A stretch of 64,000 bases of DNA from Alnus glutinosa (Eukaryota > Streptophyta > Magnoliopsida > Fagales > Betulaceae): positions 25,732,501 to 25,796,500 of the forward strand of contig NC_084896.1 of the NCBI RefSeq assembly GCF_958979055.1, in the 5' to 3' direction. How positions within the stretch are numbered: the stretch's first letter is position 1; every line of letters starts with the position of its first letter. Under the pieces are notes generated by a model. The model ran no database searches and was not told the origin of the DNA. It was given only the letters and a program-made list of their open reading frames with translations. Position numbers and translations under genes: made by a program. Below are positions 24,064 to 35,159 of the stretch, in pieces.

Positions 24064-25823
24064 ACTTTTTACTACCATTTAAACAAAAATTCTCTACAAA
24101 TTTTTTTTCCAAACATACCGAGGGTCTCCCAAACTTCGGTCCAAAGGGGTATTGATTAGTCTCTTCCTTATAAATAAATCTATAACTATTATATATAAGT
24201 TGAATCATCTTACTTTAGAAAGACAAAATAATATTATAAGGTCATGGATGACGTTACCACAAGTCAACCACCCTCATAAAGAGGAGGTTGCATGCATCTG
24301 GGTTGTTCGGAATAGGCGGGCCCCATAGTTTTCAGAAGATATCAAATTGTTATGTAATTCAGACAGTCAATTATAAAAAATTGTCATCTCTAAGTTATAA
24401 GATGAGTATTGCCGTAATACTATAGGTTTCAAAATTGTCCATATTTGACTATATGAAATATTGTTTTGTATTAAAAAAAATTATAAATATATATATTTAT
24501 ATAAAAAGTAATACTATATACTATATTTTTATTTCACTCTTATTTTATTTGGCTAATATAAAGTGTTCATCAACCTTTAAATTTCATTTTTATTTTTTAA
24601 GTAGTTGCTAATCTAAGGGCTGATGTTCAAACCTTTACAAGGGGTATACAGATGGGAATTGGGAGTGGCCAATTGGCCATTACTTCGTAGCTACTTGTAC
24701 TAATTTCCATGGATACAATCATCCAATCATCCAGCCTGCTTGCCTGCTTAAAGGGGGTCGGGTCGGGGCCCAACCTTAATGATAATGGGATTGGAGACAT
24801 TATTGTCCAATTTGTCCTCAAGCCACCGCTGCGTAAATTAACGTTGGTCCCAAAATTATTTCTGTCGCAACTTCTCTTTCCAAATGTGTGTCTGAGTGGG
24901 AGCCACAGAGAGAGAGAACACCCTGTCAACTGAAAATCAAAAGTTGTCCTCCGCCTAAAATTGTCGGGAATGTGTTATTCTTACATCGACCCACATTAAA
25001 TTTGAAACCAATGTATATGGAATTTACATGTATAGTCTTACATCCTATGTGTCTTAGTGTAGAGTTGATATAAAATAATGTGACGTAGAAAAATTATTTC
25101 TCAATTGTCCATTCTCACTAAACACTATTTGAGTTCAATTTTGTTTATTAAATTTATTGTGTAAAATAAATTTATATAATTAGTATAAAATATATATAGA
25201 CTTGAGATTCGATTGTTTAAGAGTTGAGTTAACTAATTTCATTAATTCAAATTATAAAATTTTAACAATAATTAACTAATTAACTCAAATGTTAAGTCAT
25301 TATTTCTTTTGGTGAAACACACCTATGTTTTACTATTCACTCTGAATCTTTCATTTAAATGCTAATTTTTTTTTTTTTTTAAAAAATATTCCTTTGTTTA
25401 AATTGGTATAACAAAATTCCTTCGTTCTTAATTAGCTTTTTCAAGTATTAGAGAGAGGTCAAGGTACAACTCCAGCCATGAGTTTGGGGATGGAATTTCT
25501 TTATTGAATAATGTGTGTTTGTGAATATGACTTTTCATCTAAATATCATTAAAAATCTTATATTAGAGAGAGGGGTCAAGGTACAACTCCAGCCATGAGT
25601 GTGGGGATGGAATTTATTTTATTGCATAAAATATATTTCTGCCACAATCCAAAGCCAAACCTTAACTTTTTAGGTCCATAACTGGTCTTCTTGGAAAAGT
25701 AGAAAGATTGAGATTTTTTTTTATTGTATTTAACGATATATATACAGTGCGACTTTATTTAAATATTTTAAATGTCTTTTTAACATATTTGCTGTATGAT
25801 AATATATAAACTATCAAATTTAT
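24064..25823. other. Intergenic with one direct repeat
   Basis: No gene. A segment of about 60 bp containing GGTCAAGGTACAACTCCAGC occurs at about 25447-25510 and again at about 25560-25620. The rest is AT-rich. Confidence 0.5.
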
Positions 25824-25830
25824 AAATTTT

Positions 25831-27114
25831 AGGTAAAAGTACACATAACCCCCTCAAACTACCACTTAATTGTCAATGTACCCTCCAAACTACCAATTGT
25901 GTCAATGTCCCCCCTTAAACTACCAAAAAATGTTAATGTCCCCTCTAAGACCAACAAAAAGATAAAAATGACCTTAATTTTTTTTGAATAAGACAAAAAT
26001 GTCATAAATTCAAAAAATTAAAACTAGAACTAAAAAATTAAAAACTAAAAACTAAGGGGTAATTACCTTTTCCCCCCATCAACTACCAGCCATTGTCAAC
26101 ATGCCCCCATGAACTGACACCTCGACCAAAAGAGAGCATCCAACTACCATCGTTACCCACTTTGCCCCCATCCGTCAGAAGATTCCGTTAACTTGGATGG
26201 AATATTCCATTTTTTTGCGTTAATTTTTGTTTAATGACCAAAATGCCCTCTACAGTAATTAATAAAAAATATTAAAATTAATATATTTTTTTGTTTTAAA
26301 AAAATTAATCTAAGGGTGGCGCCCTTTTTCAGTTTTTTTTTAAAAAAAATATTAATTTTAATATTTTTTATTAATTACTGTAGAGGGCATTTTGGTCTTT
26401 GTGTGAATTAGATTGACGGATGGGGGCAAAGTGGGTAACGATGGTAGTTGGATGCTCTCTTTTGGTCGAGGTGTCAGTTCATGGGGGCATGTTGAAAATG
26501 GCTGGTAGTTGATGGGGGGAAAAGGTAATTACCCCAAAAACTAAAAATTAAAATTAAAAAAAAAAAAAACAACGAAAAAGGAACAGTTTTTTTTTTAATT
26601 ATTTTTTTAAGAAAAACAAACAAAAAATAACTGAAATTTATTTTTTTAAAAAATAAAAAATAAAAGAAATGAAAAAAAGAAAAAGAAAAACCAATTTTTA
26701 TTAAATTAAAAAACGAAAAAGAACAATTTTTTTTTAAAAGAAAAAAAAACGAAAAACAAAAAATAACAGAAATTTATTTATTTTTGTAAAAAATAAAACA
26801 AATTAAAAAAAAATCAGTTTTTATTAAAATAAAAAAAAACGAAAAAGAACAATTTTTTTTTAAAAAAAAGAAAAAAAAAAAACGAAAAAAAAAAAACTGA
26901 TTTTTTTTTTAAATAAAAAATAAAAAACAGTTTTAAATTTTTTATTATTTTTTGGAAGAAATTTTTGTTATTTTATATTTTTTTAGTTTTATTTTATTTT
27001 AATAATTTTATAAAGGGCATTTTTGTCATTCGGGGGACATTGACACAATTGGTAGTTTGTGGGGTACATTGACAATGAGGTGGTAGTTTGAAGGGGTTAT
27101 GTGTACTTTTACCT
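25831..27114. repeat. MITE-family element enlarged by a nested MITE
   Basis: The outer ends form inverted repeats: AGGTAAAAGTACACATAACC on the left and GGTTATGTGTACTTTTACCT on the right. AAATTTT flanks both sides (25824-25830 and 27115-27121). Phrases such as GTCAATGTACCCTCCAAAC recur in inverted order at the far end. The interior is A-rich with internal duplications (26560-26920). Related copies lie near 1336-1802 and 14340-14690. Confidence 0.75.
26056..26535. repeat. Nested foldback MITE with 9-bp target duplication
   Basis: The ends GGGGTAATTACCTTTTCCCC and their complement begin inverted repeats that match almost perfectly for about 135 bp. The repeats surround an AT-rich centre with a GGGTGGCGCCC word. 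The 9-bp word AAAAACTAA flanks both ends (26047-26055 and 26536-26544), consistent with a Mutator-type MITE, although that word is low-complexity. It lies inside the 25831-27114 element and so inserted later. Confidence 0.82.
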
Positions 27115-27121
27115 AAATTTT

Positions 27122-28298
27122 AATATGGATCATAAAATAAATCATCTCCATTTCACTTAAAATGAAGAGGATGCCAATTTGTCTGTTGAGTCTTTTCTTA
27201 ATATAAGATCTAGTTAATGCTTGAAACTTTTGAGATTCCATAACTAGATCGAAATTCAAATTGTAATTTCTAGCTACTAAAAGGCATGGGGATCAGCTTT
27301 GCATTAGGAACAAATCTACAATCTTCAACTCAAATTTTTTTTAAAAAAATAATAATAATAAATAGAAATGATTGCCCAAAGGTGTAGCCATCAAAGCAAC
27401 TTTTACAAAAGTTGATATTCTCCACCCATTAAACTTTATCATTTCAATTGCTTAAGATATACTTTTTCCAAACACTATGTTCTTTATTGTTAGTAAAAGC
27501 TATTCATAATGTTGAATTGAGTTGGACTGAATCATGATGGAATCTCTAGATTAACTATATGATTATTGAAATGATATGGACCATTATGATGCTCCCATGT
27601 CCTACCCTTTGCAAAAGTGGCAGTGAGCCCAAGCTCCTCCGAAACCCTAGCACCGCAGGCTGAGGAGCAAAATAAATTCGTACAACTTGTCGACACGTGT
27701 CAATATGTAATTAGAGGATATTAAAATTATATTTTTAGTAACGGCCGTGGCTCTAATCAATATTAAAATACTTTGTGTAGCATCCGGCTATTTTTTAAGA
27801 TTGTTTTGGGATTTATTAGTAAGGAAGGAGACAAGTAAGAAGCATACACGTGTTTGAACATTTTGCATTTAATACTATAAATTTTCTTAATTTGATATCT
27901 TTGAAATTTTCCTAACAAATCCGTTTTACAAATTCAATAATTTCAATGGGCAATCTCTTTGACTTTGATGCATATCTTTTGATGATTTTATCTATGATTT
28001 GTTTTTTTATTCATTTTCTCCAATTTTTTTAATCTGTTCGGTTTTGTCGGATTCTAGATCAATCAAACAATTTAGAGTTTTTTTAGCCACCTAATTTTAA
28101 AGGTCAAACACGTGATTTTAAATAAATTTGTAAAAAGTGTCTTATTTAAGAGTGTTCGAAAAAATGGACGATTTAAAAATGTGAAGAAAAAAAAATGTGT
28201 TTTTGCACAGCATGCAAGAGTTTAAATGCACGATTTTACCAAATACTTAATTATATTTTAAGAATCGTATTTTCAGTAATTGCATTTTGATATCATTG
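27122..28298. other. Intergenic, no gene seen
   Basis: AT-rich DNA. The segment 28090-28250 has phrases in common with the MITE at 33506-33812 and may be a decayed relative. I see nothing else. Confidence 0.45.
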
Positions 28299-28818
28299 GT
28301 TTTAAAACCATTAAACCAAATAAATAAAATAAAATAAAAGGGAGAGGGAGAATAGCTTGGACAATGGACATAGATGACTTTGGTAACCACGTCTTGTGTC
28401 GACGTGTCAAAAAAAAAAAAAAAAAGAGTTTGGTAACCAATTAGACAAAAACCTACCTTAAAGTGGAAGGAGGAAAAGGTCTTAAACACGGGTTAAGATG
28501 ACAGTAAATTTCAATTGGTAATGAGCCGGGCCTCAGAAGGCCCATTGCATATTGGATTCTTTCCAAGTGTAAGGCTTTGTTTATTTGATTATTTTTTTCT
28601 CCTTTTTTTTTAAAAAAAAAACTAAAATATTAACAAATAACAGAAAATACAAAACGCTTAAAATTATTTTCGCTCTTATGTCAAACAGAGCACATTTTCA
28701 AAAAAAATAAATAAATAAAAAATACGGTCCGAAACTCATTAACAAACGGACCTCACAACTGTTTGCGGCGCGCATTACTTAATCAAGTTGTGATTGTTAA
28801 TTTGACTAATGGTACTGC
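28299..28818. repeat. Local direct duplication, copy 1
   Basis: About 500 bp matching 31474-31941 in the same orientation, including GGTCTTAAACACG, ATGAGCCGGGCCTCAGAAGG and TTGTGATTGTTAATTTGACT. The ends lack LTR signatures, so I read this as a local duplication. This copy contains a 39-bp SINE tail at 28390-28428 that copy 2 lacks. Confidence 0.8.
28390..28428 (+). mobile_element. 5'-truncated SINE tail with target duplication
   Basis: The insert reads TCTTGTGTCGACGTGTCAAA plus an A run, matching the 3' end of the SINE family at 14070 and 37182. The word TTTGGTAACCA flanks it (28379-28389 and 28429-28439). The duplicated segment at 31474 carries TTTGGTAACCA only once with no insert, which is the empty site. 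Confidence 0.82.
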
Positions 28819-29286
28819 AGTTTTTATTCTAATAAGTTGTGGGGCCCACCTTCCCTATGTAGATGGGTCTCGTATTTCAAACTGCCTAGGATAGATGGGT
28901 ATGCAGCCCCTTCTATTAAGCTGCTCGAATTTCATAAAAATTTAGATAGTCTATTAACCAGAATTTTAAAAGTATTTTGTAGTGAACTCGTCAAAATTTT
29001 AACAAATTTTTTTAAAAAATATCACTTCTGTTATTTTAGCTACATCCTTTTTTAAAGCTCTAAATACCAAACTCTTCAAATAAATACTAATTTTTTTTTA
29101 TTAGTTTTACAAAAATGAAATTAAAAAAATAAAACCCTCTAGTAGATCAGCTGGATTTTAGACGACAAAAGCAGATGCGGCCGGATTATCAACGTTGGGT
29201 ATCGAATTTTTGACATCGGGAGCATAATTGGCCGGATTATCAACCCTGGGTACCGGATTTTTGAGGGTCGGAGCAAAATCGGCCAG
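28819..29286. other. Intergenic; start of a repeat later split by a solo LTR
   Basis: From about 29150 a degenerate tandem word (GGCCGGATTATCAAC, GGGTACCGGATTTTTGA) recurs. The same pattern resumes after the solo LTR at 30838-30880 (GGGTACCTGATTATCAA). Confidence 0.5.
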
Positions 29287-29291
29287 ATTGT

Positions 29292-30832
29292 TGATGTGAA
29301 AATTTATTTACTCGCAAGCGCATGAATCATATGTAGCATAGAACATGCAAGTGTGAGGTCGAATCTGCAGGGAAGTGTGTGAAAGAAAAGAAAATCAATT
29401 TCTATTTAAATAAATTTTGTTTTAACTTAGAGCCAAATATTTGAAAGATTTGTCAAACAAAAAAAATAAAACTGAATAAAACAATTTATAAAAACACTAA
29501 GGTATCGGAATTCACCAAATCAAATCAAACACTCTACTCTTGCATTTTATTCATAAATTCAATTCAATAAACTCGATATTCAAATTCTTGAGTAACAAAG
29601 CATGAAAATATTTGAAGAATTCAACCCAACAAATCACAACAATTATCCGTTTTTAATCAAAATCATCTATTGTATCCGGAAATCACAATAGATATCACAA
29701 TCTCAAAGAAATCAATCGATGTATCCATCGATTGAATTACAACAAACATCAAATAAAATCATCAATCTAAAGAATATGATTGACATCGAATTTGAATATA
29801 TATATAAAAACATTGAATTTATGAATATCATGACAAGAGCATAGGTGTTATCATTGATGAGATTTCATCCACAACCTTAGTTGAGGATTTTAGCCTCTCA
29901 TGATTGCAAAACACCAAAAACTCTTGAAATGAAATCGTGAAATAATAAAAGCGAAAAAGATAAAAAGAAGAACAGAAATTTAATAAAAGTAAAAAGAAAA
30001 CAATAAATTAAAACGAAGGGGAAGAAAGGAAGATCAGATAAGAAATAACAAAAAACAAAAAGATAAGTAACAAAAAAAAGAAGAAGAGAGAAGAACAATT
30101 GAAAATTAATTAATTTTAAATTAAGCGATGAATTAAATAACAAAGAAAATAAAGAAGAATGAAAAATTTAAATGAAAAGAACTAAGAACAAAGTAACTTA
30201 CAAAAGAAAAGAGCTAAGTCAAGTGCTCTGAAGAAAAAAATTGATGCTTTAAGTGATGCCTAGCATGGGGTATTTATAATAGAAAATTAGGTTAAACTTA
30301 ATTTTTACAAAATGACACCTCTACCCCTCTAAACCCTAATAGGAGAAAAGAACGCTAGGGTTTAGGGTCATATTTTCAAAATGGTACCTCTACTCCTCAA
30401 AAACCCTAATAAGAGAAAAAAAAAAAATGCTAGGGTTTGGAGTGTCTGCAGTTGCCAGGAGTAAGGAAATTCGCGTTCTTATATTGCGGGGCACTTATGA
30501 CGTGGCAGACAATCGAATTAGGAAAATTATATTTCACAATGATTTGTATCATTTTGAATTAGCTTTTCAACGCCACTAATTTCACTTTAATTTGATACTT
30601 GAACTGAAAGTTATGATCAAAATACTATGACTTGCGCAGAACTTGAAATTTAATCCAATTCGATTTTCATTTCCAAAATTTGTATTTTTCACTTTAAAAA
30701 TACGGTTTTCTCTCCATGATCTGCAAAATACCAAAATACAAAAACTAACTAAAAACATTAAAAAATAACAAAGCTAAAGGTTTAACAAATGTGAATTTAG
30801 GGGTCCAAATATAGAATATTTGGCACTCATCA
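29292..30832. mobile_element. Solo LTR of a plant LTR retrotransposon (fossil)
   Basis: The segment begins TGATGTGAAAATTTATTTAC and ends GGCACTCATCA. On either strand it therefore starts TGATG and ends CATCA, the usual 5'-TG...CA-3' form. A 5-bp word ATTGT flanks it (29287-29291 and 30833-30837). It is 1541 bp and contains no retroviral coding domain. The inside end has CTCGCAAGCGCATGAATC and GTCGAATCTGCAGGG, phrases I associate with plant LTRs. Superfamily not determined; AT-rich purine runs at 29930-30200 are internal LTR sequence. Confidence 0.75.
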
Positions 30833-30837
30833 ATTGT

Positions 30838-31256
30838 CATGCTGGGTACCTGATTATCAATGCTAGTAACGCCGACGGGAACTGGGTCAGTCACACCGTG
30901 GTTCGCCGACGATTTGTTGTACCTTCGCTTGAACAGCTCGCCACACCAGTTCTCCGCGCCCAACCAGCCATCCACATGACCTGTCGAATGGAAGGATCCT
31001 ACTCCGGTCGTTGCATCTGAGACGGTGATGAATAAGAAAGTAAGAAAAGAGATGGAATAAAAAATTAGAAAAAAGCAAGAGACGATTGACGAAACCCTCG
31101 TCTGATGACAATCCTCAATTTGACGATGGTGTTGACGAGTTCGTTGGAGACGAGATTTTGAGCAAAATCATATGATTTTGGTGATTTCGTCTATTTGACG
31201 AATTCACTAAGAATGCTCTAATACCCTTATAATAGACATATAACTATTCATCCCAC
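30838..31256. other. Remainder of GC-richer repeat, no supported gene
   Basis: This is the right part of the repeat interrupted by the solo LTR, with a less AT-rich stretch at 30860-31020. The overlapping short frames on both strands do not resemble a known protein. Confidence 0.4.
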
Positions 31257-31265
31257 TTCAAATAG

Positions 31266-31439
31266 GAGCAATGCTTAGGAGAAGCATTTTTTCTGGATTT
31301 CATCCGAAAAAAATGGTTCTCCATGGCATTATTGTAATTAAAATATTACAGTAATGCCACTTTTAATTACAATAATGCCATGGAAAAGCATTTTTTCCGG
31401 ATGAAATCCGGAAGAAATGCTTCTCCTAAGCATTAGCCC
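31266..31439. repeat. Small foldback MITE, 174 bp, 9-bp target duplication
   Basis: The left arm GAGCAATGCTTAGGAGAAGC and the right arm GCTTCTCCTAAGCATTAGCC pair along nearly the whole length. The 9-bp word TTCAAATAG flanks both ends (31257-31265 and 31440-31448), a Mutator-type duplication size. Confidence 0.88.
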
Positions 31440-31473
31440 TTCAAATAGTGGTCATGAAAGATCCGAAATGCTG

Positions 31474-31941
31474 TTTTGAAACCATTAAATCAAATAAATA
31501 AAATAAAATAAAAGAGAGAGGAAGAATAGCTCTTGGACTCAGATGAGTTTGGTAACCAATTGGACAAAAATTAAACCTACCTTAAATTGGAAGGAGGAAA
31601 AGGTCTTAAACACGCGTTAAGATGATAGTAAATTCCAATTAGTAATGAGCCGGGCCTCAGAAGGCCCATTACATATTGGATTCTTTCCAAGTGTAAGGCT
31701 TTGTTTATTAGATCTTTTTTTTTCCTCCCTTTTTTTTAGAAGAAAAAACAAAAATATTAACAAATAACGTAAAGCACAAAACGCTTAAAACTATTTCCTC
31801 TCTTATGTCAAACAGAGCACAGTTTCAATCCAAAAAAAAAAAAAAATACACTCCAAAACTCACTAACTAACAGACCTCATAACTGTGTGTGTGCACGCAT
31901 TATTTAATCAAGTTGTGATTGTTAATTTGACTAATGGTACT
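31474..31941. repeat. Local direct duplication, copy 2
   Basis: Partner of 28299-28818 in direct orientation about 3.1 kb away. It lacks the SINE tail present in copy 1. A few small differences separate the copies (for example ACACGCGTTAAG here and ACACGGGTTAAG in copy 1). Confidence 0.8.
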
Positions 31942-32880
31942 AGAGCTTCCATTATAAGTCATTTACAAATTAACTTGGTAGTCCCAATTGATGAAATGAT
32001 AAAGAAAAAAAATTAAATCGGTCAATTTAATTAGTTAGTGACTGACTTGTTAATATATCATATATTCTTAATCATTTCATCAATTAAGGATTGGAGCCAT
32101 ATATCCAATCATTTCGACCATATAAGTTTGTAAGGAGATTGGAGCAAAAAATGTAATACTCCAAGTATTTTCAAGTGTTAGTTGTAGCTTTTTACCCTAA
32201 ATTGCATAGTTATTTGGAATGTAACATGCATTCTGAACATATATTAATTTAATAAGTTGAATCGAAAAAAAATTCACCATATCCAGTTCCGAGAAAAACT
32301 TTATTCTTTACTATATCCATGAATTGTCCAACGCAATATATTTGGAAAAAGTAAATATACAATTATAAAAAATGATATTTAAATTAGAAAAACTAAAAAC
32401 TTAAAAAAAAAAAAAAAAGGGATGGTTTTCAAACCACCCCAGTAGGCCACCACCCTTTTTAATTTTTTATTCTTTTTCGTTTTTATTTCTTTTTCTATTA
32501 TTTTATTATTTTTTTATTCGGGTTGAATTTTTGTTGAGTTGGGTTAAAAACGGGCCGGATAAAACCCAATTAGAATTTATATTTAAAAAACCGAACCAAA
32601 CATATTTTAAAGAATAATAAAAAAATGAATGGTTACCAAAACATGCATAAATTGATACTGATTTAGACGCTAGAAAAGCATATTATAAATTGATTAATGG
32701 CATTGATCTTTGCAGAATATTTCAAGACCATTTCCAATAATTTAATTAATGTGTAAGTACTCCTTATGAAAGAACTCAACCACCGAGAGCCCAATTATGA
32801 ATTTAGATTGCTTCCTGGCCAGCTTCCCTCACATTCAACATGTCACTCTACATTTGCACTTTCTGCAATATGAGATTTTG

Positions 32881-32924
<44 letters not shown>

Positions 32925-33505
32925 TTAAGGAAGGGAAGAGGGTGAGCATCTCCATTGAGCTATCTGAAAGCGATGTTTAGCCAAATTTTAACTACAATTA
33001 ATTCACAAAAACTATCATTTATTAAGCTCTCTTTTCATTTTATATTATAATATTTGTCAAACTTGTAGATTTAAAAAGTTTATTGCGTAGTACTTTTGTA
33101 AAGTTGTTAGTTAAACTAAAAATGTGAATTTTTTAACCTGATTTTAGCCAAAAAAAAAATAAATATAGAGTTCACTAGGGATTCTTCAAGAGAATATTTA
33201 ATTGAAAATAATGAATTTAATTATTTAATTGATATTTTAACACTTTCTTTCATGTATGGACTCAAATTTTTTCTTAATAATAGAGACCAAGCAAGTGAAA
33301 TATTTAACTAAAAAATGGAAATTAAACTGTAGAGGTAGAGTCCAAAGTCAAAACTTCTCTAATGATGTTATTTTAAACTGTCATTTATTTCAAAAGTTTA
33401 AACTAACAAAATAATAATAATAATAATAATAATCATTTAAAAGTAACTTTATATTGTCAATAACTAGTCATAACACCTTCCTTGAACAATGCTCAAATAG
33501 TTAAT
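31942..33505. other. Intergenic, no gene seen
   Basis: AT-rich. It holds an ATT microsatellite at 32885-32922 and a short GGGATGGTTTTCAAACCACC core at about 32420-32460, another example of the GC-rich MITE core type. Confidence 0.5.
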
Positions 33506-33812
33506 AAGATTGCGTTTGTGATTGCGATTTCGTATGTAATAAGTGTGATTTTAAACTAAATCGCAGAACATATATAATTTAGAAACTGCGTTTTTAAAAA
33601 TTGTAATTTAAAAACGTAGAAAATTTACTTTTTCAAAAATTGCAGGTAAAATAATGTTTTTTTTTTTAAAACGTAGAATTTTAAAAGCTAAACTATGATT
33701 TTGCCAAACGCTTAACTGCGTTTTTAAAAATTATTTTTTTTCAAAACGCACATTTTAAAATTGTTATTTTAAGTCGAACTTTTTAAAATCACAAACTCAA
33801 ACAAACTCTAAA
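33506..33812. repeat. MITE-like inverted repeat
   Basis: The left end AGATTGCGTTTGTGATTGCG and the right end AAATCACAAACTCAAACAAA are imperfect complements. Words such as ACTGCGTTTTTAAAAATT occur inside on both halves. No coding capacity. Confidence 0.5.
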
Positions 33813-33929
33813 TCGAAAAATTGGGCTCCGGGCCAGTTTTTATATTGCTTTTGGGTTAAATCATATTTTGGTACACGTTCTTAGGGCCATTACCTAACAG
33901 TCACTTCAGTTTAAAAAAGTATCAAACGT

Positions 33930-34545
33930 AGTATTTTGGCCGAGCAGTCTTCTTCGTCAGTCGTCTTCTTCGTCGATCCTTGAAAATCCTTCACGAAAAC
34001 GAACCCGGCCCGGCCGTTTTCCTCAATGGCGTCGTTTAGGTTGCCGGTGTTGTTGCTACCATAGAGCTTGTTCTTCTTCTCTGGAGGCTTCCTCATGGAT
34101 TTGACGGAGTTGAGTTCCTGAGAGCGAGTGGACGGCGTCGCTCAGCTTGTCGTGGAGGACGGGGATGGGCTCGGAGAGCTGGTTGGCGGCGACGAAAGGT
34201 TGGAGAGGAAGCGCAGATGGCCGAGGTTCGGCGAGAGCCCGCCGGAAAGATTGAACTTGGAGAGGGACGACAGCTCGCTGGCGATTATCGCCTTGTTTTT
34301 TTCTTGGCTCTGCTGGAAAGGGCTGTATCGACAGGCAATGAAGTGGAGGAACCATGAATCGGTGAAGTGGCGGTGGCTGTGAGAGTGGACAGGCGCATCT
34401 TGTTGATGGACAGTGTTGCAGTGGCGGTGGCCGCGAGTGTTGCAGTGGGCTACAAGTGGGAATTTGGTGAAGAAGAAGAAGGAGGAGAAGAGGGAAGAGG
34501 ATCCAGCGAGTGCAGTGAGGGTACAGCTGCAAGAGAGTCAGAGAG
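33930..34545 (-). pseudogene. GC-rich gene fragment resembling an LRR receptor kinase
   Basis: This patch is far more GC-rich than its flanks. On the minus strand one frame reads FNLSGGLSPNLGHLRFLSNL and the neighbouring frame continues VAANQLSEPIP. Together these follow the LRR layout NLSG.LSP....LR.L.NLS.A.NQ.SGPIP seen near the N-terminus of CLV1/BAM-type receptor kinases. The frame is not continuous and no kinase domain is present. I read it as a decayed or captured gene piece. A CT-rich stretch at 34480-34550 (as read on the minus strand) could be an old leader. It might instead be a fragment of another LRR protein. Confidence 0.35.
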
Positions 34546-35159
34546 AGAGAGAGGTGTTTTTTTCTATTAAAATATTGGATTGGGTAGCTTGGGTAACACT
34601 GTAGCTACCCAAGGATGAAGATGCATAATCTACTGTGACATACTTTTTTGTAAATTTTTTCAAATATTCCCTATTTTAGGGAATAGAACTACTTATAGGG
34701 CATCTATTACAAGTGCTCTTATCGGGCTTCTCAAAAAGAGCATGACCCCAAGCTCACAAGTCACAGCTTCAGGTGGTTTGAGCTCTTTAGTAAAGGAGAT
34801 CCCCTCCCATTTCCAAATATTGGGTTTGAAGTTAAAACAGAGGATTTCCCTTTGTGTTTTGTACTTGTTTTTTTAGCTTTTGATGCCCATTATGATGAGG
34901 GTATAGTAATTAGGACAAGCTGCACTAAAATGATAGCATCATCAACTTCAAGCTGTACAAAGATATGTTCGAAAAGAGAATGTTAAACATGACAATAATA
35001 TGTTTGTGCTGTGGCTACAAGAAGATCTAAGCCTATGCCCAAACACAGGGTTCGATAATGTTGTCTTAAATAGGCTCACGCATAAGAATTAAGAGATTAC
35101 ATATTTCTATCCAATAACAATTACGATTTACGTGCATAAGAGATAGACTGAAACATAAC
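34546..35159. other. Intergenic; 3' flank of UGT gene 1
   Basis: Unremarkable AT-rich DNA. A short inverted repeat, GTAGCTTGGGTAAC...GTAGCTACCC, lies near 34580-34612. The last part is presumably the 3' untranslated region of the minus-strand UGT. Confidence 0.45.

Noticed and set aside
28299-31941. The 500-bp direct repeats as LTRs of one element
   Set aside because: They lack TG...CA ends and a primer-binding site, and no retroelement domains lie between them. A local duplication fits better.
34056-34532. 158-residue minus-strand open frame with a Leu run near its start
   Set aside because: The signal-peptide look comes from a CT-rich, Leu/Pro-rich composition. The better protein similarity (LRR) changes frame inside it, so it is a fragment and not a gene.
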